Below are positions 60,201-64,000 of a stretch of 64,000 nt of DNA, piece by piece. The stretch is taken from contig NC_047082.1 of NCBI RefSeq assembly GCF_902459465.1, forward strand, positions 1,240,001-1,304,000, given 5' to 3'. The notes below the pieces were generated by a model, which had not been told where the DNA came from, ran no database searches, and saw only the letters and a list, made by a program, of their open reading frames with translations. The position numbers were made by a program, and so were the translations under genes. The stretch is from Asterias rubens (taxonomy: Eukaryota > Echinodermata > Asteroidea > Forcipulatida > Asteriidae). Position 1 is the first letter of the stretch, and each line of letters begins with the position of its first letter.

Positions 60201-63200
60201 CCCTGCAAGTGACCTTTCTTTGTAGGGAAGTTAGTGACTCACTAGGACTTTCTTTCTGCTCTTTAGCATTTTGGTATTTGACACCAGCAATAGGCTTTGG
60301 GGTTAGGATCATTTGCCTTGGGGAAGTAGGTTCCAGGGTGAATATTTATGGGTGCGTTCAATTAGCTTCCCTGGGTCAACCCCTGTCTACCCCCAGTACA
60401 TCATTCCAGGGGCTCAGGTGAGCCCCAAAGTGCCCTGCTTTTTGAGTGGGTCACTTGGGGCATGACGTCACCATGAGAGGGTGATTTGTCATTCGATTAG
60501 ATATTGTCAGGGGCTTACTCGAATGAGCACCACGGGGTCGACACGGGAAGCTAATCGAATGCACCCTATATAACAACTACTTAACTGATAGCTGATAAGA
60601 GTCACATTGAAACCAGTGATTAGAATTCAGAGATTTTTGTTTATGGAAAATTCACCTAATGCTGTGAAAAACACCTGACACAGCAGGATTTGCCAACATT
60701 ACCTTTTATCTGTCAAATATTCTTTCTGTTTCAGGCCAGTCAAGATAATTCGTCTGGTTGGGCGAGACTCAGTCGAGGAGGTAATCCTAAAGAGAGCGGA
60801 CGCTAAACTGAAGCTGACTAACACGGTGATAGAGGGCGGCAAATTCTCACTGGGTGGAGTCGGTCCTGCTGAAAATGCAACTCAGGTATTTACCAAATTT
60901 ATAGAGTCTGTAAGCACAGAAACTTTGCTAAGCACAGACAAATATTGCTTAGCAGAAACTGTTTATGTTTACAGCCACAATCATTTGTAATTTTGTTTAA
61001 CAAAGACACCAAATGAACAACAGATAAATATTGAGTAACTCTTTGCAGGTATTGTGTTCGACAAACTCAAGCACTTTTTGTTCATCATTGACGCAGCGAT
61101 TGTTAATTGATATTACTTTTAACATTGAGATAACTGCTACATCAGTGGTTTTCTGTTGTTGATAAAAGGGACACTAAACAAAATGTTTACCTGTCATTGT
61201 GGTTGTGTACAAATGCTATAGAACCCTTGCATAATGCGAATCAAAAGAACAGCTATCGTCCAATGATTTGCCTCTTTTGGGCTCAGTGAGGGCGTTTTTT
61301 GCCCTGAGTGATTCTGCTTTATTGTTGTTGCACTGACAAAAAAAAAAAAAAATTAGTTACACACATTTTTTTTTCTGCAGCTTTCGGAGATGCTCAAGTT
61401 TGGATTGGATAAGCTCCTCCAATCAGAAGACAGCAGCATCGGTGACGTGGACTTGGAGGGCATGCTGGGTAATAGTGTCAGAGGAGAGTGGGTCGAGGAA
61501 GAGGTGACCTCTACCCAGCATGCATTGGAAGAGGAAGGGACAGAGGATACTGCGGGGACTTCTGAAGGCGGTGAGATACTTTGATAAATTTGTTTAGTTT
61601 TTGTTCATCATTTGCGTTGAAGAGAGTTTTGATGCGGTTATCAAGTCTGTAATGACTAACAACAAAACTACTGGCCGCGGGCCTGTGATCCAGTGTAAAG
61701 TTCAAGCTTTGTTTTGTGCTTAAGCAATTCTATGAAATTTCTTTCAACCATCCAGGTCACATGTATATGTTTGAAGGAAAGGATTACTCCAAAGAACCAG
61801 CAGCAACGGATAAAGACAAGGAGGCGTTTGACAATCTTATCTCAGGTGGGTGTTTGTAGTTGTCCATGTAGACTTTGGTTCCATGTTGCACCTCTGCTTC
61901 ATTTATTTCATTTCATTTATTAATTTTTGTTGTGAAGCGGAGGACTCTCAGAAAAGTGAACTTAATCACTGTACTAGCCAAGAACCCAATGGAGAGAAGA
62001 CAATGAAGGAAGTTTCAGTTTTAGAAGTGGGAGGAAAACCCAGAGAATTATTCACGGGAAAACCCATGCAGTCAAAAAGAGACTGAAAGCCCAATCCACA
62101 TAGTTCCCCAGGTATGATTTGAACCAGGGTCCTAGAGGTGGAAGGTCAGGAAAGATACCACTACGCCAACCTGACCACCTGTAGGCATTTACCAGGCGTT
62201 TTTAAACCCACTTATCAAAGCGCCTTCAAAAACTAGAGGATGAGATTAATTTTAGTTTTACAAAGACCGATAATGTACTTTCTTGGTTTTTAAAAAACCA
62301 AAACTAATATTCTTAAACCCAGATGCAAGTTTAACATCTATGTAATCGTTGCGGTACCTGCTGCCGAAACATAGGATTCGAACTGCCTCTAGCCACCGGG
62401 CAATCTCGGTGGTCTAGTTGGTATGACACTGCTCTAGAATTGCAAAGGTCATGGGGTCGAATCCCACCTGAGTAATATGCCTGTGATTTTTTTCACAGGA
62501 CTCCGGAAGGTACTGAGTATACAGTGCTAACACACATCGGTGTATGGGTAAAAACCATCATAAATAGTTATACCTTCTCTTTAAAGATAACTTGTCTAGA
62601 AGTTTCCTCCTTGTTTATTCTCTATTTCCGTTTAATTATTATTTCCTACAGTTGAGGTAGTCGAACAAGAAGATGATCTGCAGTTGCCCCGAGCACTACG
62701 GAAGAACCGAGGCGTAAGAGACATGCCCGAGATTTCACTCCCTGAACGAAAGAAGAAAGATTACACACCACAGGAACTGGAAGAAAGGAAAAGAAAGGTG
62801 GGTTATGAACCATGGACGCCTGAATTAGAATCACTTAGAGTACTTTACCTTCTCTTTGACTTCGATAGTCCCAGGTTAGAATCCTAGCCAGTAGTTTTAA
62901 GTGGGGCGGAGCGTGGTAGTGCATCATACTGAGTTGTCAGGTTGTGGGTTTGAATGCCGGTCGTGACTCTTGTGTTCTCCAAGCAAGACACTTTACTATA
63001 ATTGCTTCTCATCACCTATGGGTAAATGGGTAACTCTAAGGGCAGAGATGGTTCTTGTGACTGGTGACCACAGGTAATGATGTTTGAAATGTCATCATAA
63101 TTATTTTTTGAATTGTGCTCTTTAAGAGTTGCTATTAACATTACTCTATTTAGCCTTATTCTATTGACCACTTTGCAAATGATGTGCAACTTTATAAGTC

Positions 63201-63880
63201 CCCAAAAGCGCCTCCCATAAAAACTTTGTGTACCTTTTCTATGAAGAGTTTTTTTTATTCAATTGTGGTCCAGAGAGAAGAGGCTGCATCTAAGAGGGCA
63301 GAGGCGGCCGCCAAGAGGGCTAAACTAATGGAAGAGGCAGAGGTTCGAAGAGCCCAAGAAAGACGACAGAAACTGTAAGAAACAAATTCAAGGAGTATCT
63401 GTATGTTAGCGTACTAATTGTTGTAGCTTAAGATGACAATAAATATTGATGTCAACGTTTGCATCTACTTTAGCACTAAGTCCTGCGTCATATTTCATGC
63501 CAATGCTATTGTGAAGAAAATTTTTAACAAATTGGCAATGAGCCAATCGTTTCTTGTCATCTTGCCACAATTTGGGACAATTACATGTTGCCCAGAACTT
63601 TCGTCCACTCGTCCCTGAACTGACTACTTTATAAACAAAAAAAGACCTGGGTATTTTAACCGCGATTTCTAATTTTCTAACAGGGAGGCATTATGGGCAT
63701 CCAATGATTACGAGTCGGTTAACATCGCCATGGAAACAGATGATGAAGATGAGGATGAGGAAGATGACACTATGACGCTTGAAGATGACAATGACGTCAC
63801 TGCAATCCAGTATGTCAGTGGGGATGTCACTCAACCGATTAATACTGGGGACAATGACGCCATTGTTGTACATTGTGTGG
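47553..63880 (+). CDS. CHD1L: CHD1L / ALC1 chromatin remodeller, 5' complete or nearly so, 3' truncated by window end
   Basis: Nuclear SNF2-family ATPase that is recruited to poly(ADP-ribose) through a C-terminal macro domain and slides nucleosomes during DNA repair. Exons: 47553-47580 (tentative), 52634-52759, 53832-53944, 54655-54761, 55780-55891, 56756-56869, 56963-57119, 57614-57702, 58147-58216, 58629-58733, 58944-59114, 59963-60191, 60735-60885, 61381-61570, 61756-61845, 62652-62797, 63274-63374 and 63684-63880. All phases agree. From ATG 52660 the window encodes 747 residues; the tentative first exon adds 18 more in frame. The order is two ATPase lobes, an acidic and basic charged linker, then the first strand of the macro domain (YVSGDVTQP ... 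AIVVHCV), which places this as CHD1L rather than another CHD or ISWI protein. The last donor is GTAAGT at 63881. Three tRNA-derived SINE families and a TTAA repeat sit in its introns, none interrupting an exon. Confidence 0.95.
47876..48142. repeat. (CAAA)n microsatellite
   Basis: Imperfect CAAA tract in CHD1L intron 1. Its long antisense frame (Cys/Leu/Phe/Val only) is an artefact of the repeat. Confidence 0.95.
49005..49125. repeat. Two-copy tandem repeat, ~60 bp
   Basis: AAGTTTGATATTCCGGGAAA near 49009 and AAGTTTGATATTCCGGAAAA near 49070, each preceded by CAAACAAA and followed by TTGTTnTTTT and AAATTTTTGT-like sequence. Confidence 0.8.
49190..49430. repeat. Stem-loop repeat copy
   Basis: Right arm GGCAGCTCTATAAAAATGGG and internal GACATGGTAGTTTGGCTGGT are diagnostic of the family. 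Located in CHD1L intron 1. Confidence 0.65.
49717..50092. mobile_element. TTAA-flanked MITE, family 1, inverted full-length copy
   Basis: TTAA at 49717 and 50089, 376 bp. Interior is reverse-complement to the copies at 11324 and 37078. Confidence 0.9.
51162..51312. repeat. (CAA)n/(CAG) microsatellite
   Basis: About 50 CAA or CAG triplets in CHD1L intron 1. Reads as polyglutamine on the plus strand and polyleucine or polycysteine on the minus strand, without gene support. Confidence 0.97.
51530..52570. mobile_element. Foldback-type element with arrays of GAGGGCGCT units at both ends
   Basis: The left end (CAAGGCCG, then three units spaced about 55 bp with GAGGGCGCTA) is the inverse of the right end (four TAGCGCCCTCA-type units ending CGGGCTTG). 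The inner borders also match: AAAGACCTGCGTC ... CATCAG near 51700 and its diverged inverse near 52350. Total about 1.04 kb. The centre has a 114-codon plus-strand frame from ATG 51779 with no recognised family. It ends about 60 bp before the CHD1L exon at 52634. Confidence 0.6.
54903..55203. mobile_element. TTAA MITE, family 1, truncated copy in CHD1L intron
   Basis: Starts inside the element (GAAAATTTGAGCTCAATCGG) and ends AATAGTGTCCACTGCCTTCA. Lies between the CHD1L exons ending 54761 and starting 55780. Confidence 0.85.
55436..55690 (+). mobile_element. SINE family A, 5'-degraded copy
   Basis: Shares GTTTGAATCCCAGTCATGAC, GGGTAAATGAGAACC and GAGATGGTTCTTGTGATTG with the full copy at 29153. 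Same CHD1L intron as the previous repeat. Confidence 0.75.
57205..57450 (-). mobile_element. SINE family C, antisense copy
   Basis: Read on the minus strand: a tRNA-like head with GGTTCGAATCCCACTAAGGG, then the body with CTGGAATAATTCTCTGGGTT and TTTTCCTCCCACATC, and a tail containing GAAATGAAATG. A 154-codon minus-strand frame at 57228-57692 crosses it and is not a gene. Located in a CHD1L intron. Confidence 0.8.
57850..58030. repeat. Fragment of a dispersed repeat (AATAATAATG tail and GCGCTTTACAATTTACATAC)
   Basis: The block AGCGTTTATATAGCACCCAT followed by CAAAGATCAGAGCGCTTTAC resembles the 3' part of a SINE-like repeat in antisense. Assignment is tentative. Confidence 0.35.
59727..59883. 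mobile_element. TTAA MITE, family 1, truncated copy
   Basis: Begins GGCACTGGACACCTTTGGTA and stops after CTTTGTGTGCTTTCAGAT. It lies immediately upstream of the CHD1L exon at 59963. Confidence 0.7.
60350..60566. mobile_element. MITE of the GGGTGCGTTCGATTAGC family, complete
   Basis: 217 bp with ends GGGTGCGTTCAATTAGCTTC and GAAGCTAATCGAATGCACCC, two mismatches over 22 bp. Located in a CHD1L intron. Confidence 0.8.
61895..62182 (-). mobile_element. SINE family C, antisense copy
   Basis: Minus-strand head with GGTTCAAATCATACCTGGGG and body with GTGAATAATTCTCTGGGTTT. Close to the copy at 57205 but with different deletions. CHD1L intron. Confidence 0.8.
62400..62570 (+). mobile_element. SINE family B, best-preserved copy
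   Basis: A-box-like TGGTCTAGTTGG at 62411 and B-box-like GGGGTCGAATCCC about 45 bp later, then a body with GTAATATGCCTGTGA and ATCGGTGTATGGGTAA. CHD1L intron. Confidence 0.75.
62901..63130 (+). mobile_element. SINE family A copy
   Basis: GGGTTTGAATGCCGGTCGTG, AGCAAGACACTTTACTATAA and GGGTAAATGGGTAAC match the copy at 29153. It lies about 100 bp after the CHD1L exon ending 62797. Confidence 0.8.
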
Positions 63881-64000
63881 GTAAGTTGATCAAGATCCAA
63901 ACTGAAATATAGTCAGTAAATAAATTCCAGCGGGTACTGCAACAATTTAATAAATAATGTTAAATTTTCATCAGGAATGAAGAATATTTGGTGTCTGCCC

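Larger units (their letters stand above)
58147..60885 (+). other. CHD1L: CHD1L SNF2 helicase C-terminal lobe (motifs IV-VI)
   Basis: Numbered from the Met at 52660. The exon at 58629 carries [19 protein letters not shown] and the exon at 58944 carries [11 protein letters not shown] with motif [17 protein letters not shown]. The exon at 59963 holds the DGSVRSEER segment, motif [16 protein letters not shown] (about 414-428) and motif [13 protein letters not shown] (444-454) with its arginine finger. The exon at 60735 ends the lobe with [17 protein letters not shown]. All signature residues of an active remodeller are visible. Confidence 0.95.
61381..63880 (+). other. CHD1L: CHD1L linker and start of macro domain
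   Basis: The exon at 61381 begins [13 protein letters not shown], the conserved post-ATPase helix. The next exon has the family segment [14 protein letters not shown] basic, likely coiled-coil stretch follows (exons at 62652 and 63274: [18 protein letters not shown] and Ala/Lys/Arg/Glu-rich repeats), then an acidic run of Asp and Glu (about residues 701-718) and the first macro-domain strand at about 724-747. The rest of the macro domain lies beyond 64000. The linker is the least conserved part of this family and is acidic here, as in vertebrates. Confidence 0.9.

Overview
The window is animal nuclear DNA. It has long intron-rich genes with GT-AG introns, abundant MITEs and tRNA-derived SINEs, microsatellites and one 100-N assembly gap. 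The protein repertoire (CHD1L/ALC1, TPMT, SLC16-like transporters) is metazoan. The dominant TTAA-flanked repeat is, from memory, of a type abundant in echinoderms, so I favour a sea star or a close relative. That assignment is inference. All exon models were built by eye from splice sites, reading phase and family similarity. No alignment was run.

Layout. (1) 1-5,690: repeats plus one orphan minus-strand exon encoding an F5/8 type C (discoidin) domain. (2) 5,695-10,728 (+): a complete six-exon gene for a monocarboxylate-transporter-like MFS protein of 472 aa. (3) 12,760-16,094 (-): a complete eight-exon thiopurine S-methyltransferase-like gene of 228 aa, with a probable non-coding first exon near 17,300. 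(4) 17,470-18,880 (+): two spliceable small exons of unknown function, possibly sharing a promoter with the methyltransferase. (5) 19,530-38,810 (-): a second MFS transporter gene, seven exons, 540 aa. It is a paralogue of gene 2 with the same intron phases and three exons of identical length. Its roughly 10-kb intron 3 holds a 4.4-kb foldback element. (6) 38,811-46,500: intergenic, mostly stem-loop repeats. (7) about 47,553 to the end (+): CHD1L (ALC1), a SNF2 chromatin remodeller. All ATPase motifs are present, and the window ends just inside the C-terminal macro domain.

The genes do not form one pathway. The main evolutionary story is a duplicated transporter in inverted orientation around a methyltransferase gene, and heavy colonisation of introns by non-autonomous elements. 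The most distinctive object is the foldback element at 27,266-31,700. It has terminal inverted repeats of about 1.1-1.2 kb, a 37-bp internal satellite, an exact 6-bp flanking repeat, and a younger MITE inserted in only one arm. A second distinctive structure is a tandem array at 9,710-10,272 that copies the end of a coding exon together with its splice donor.
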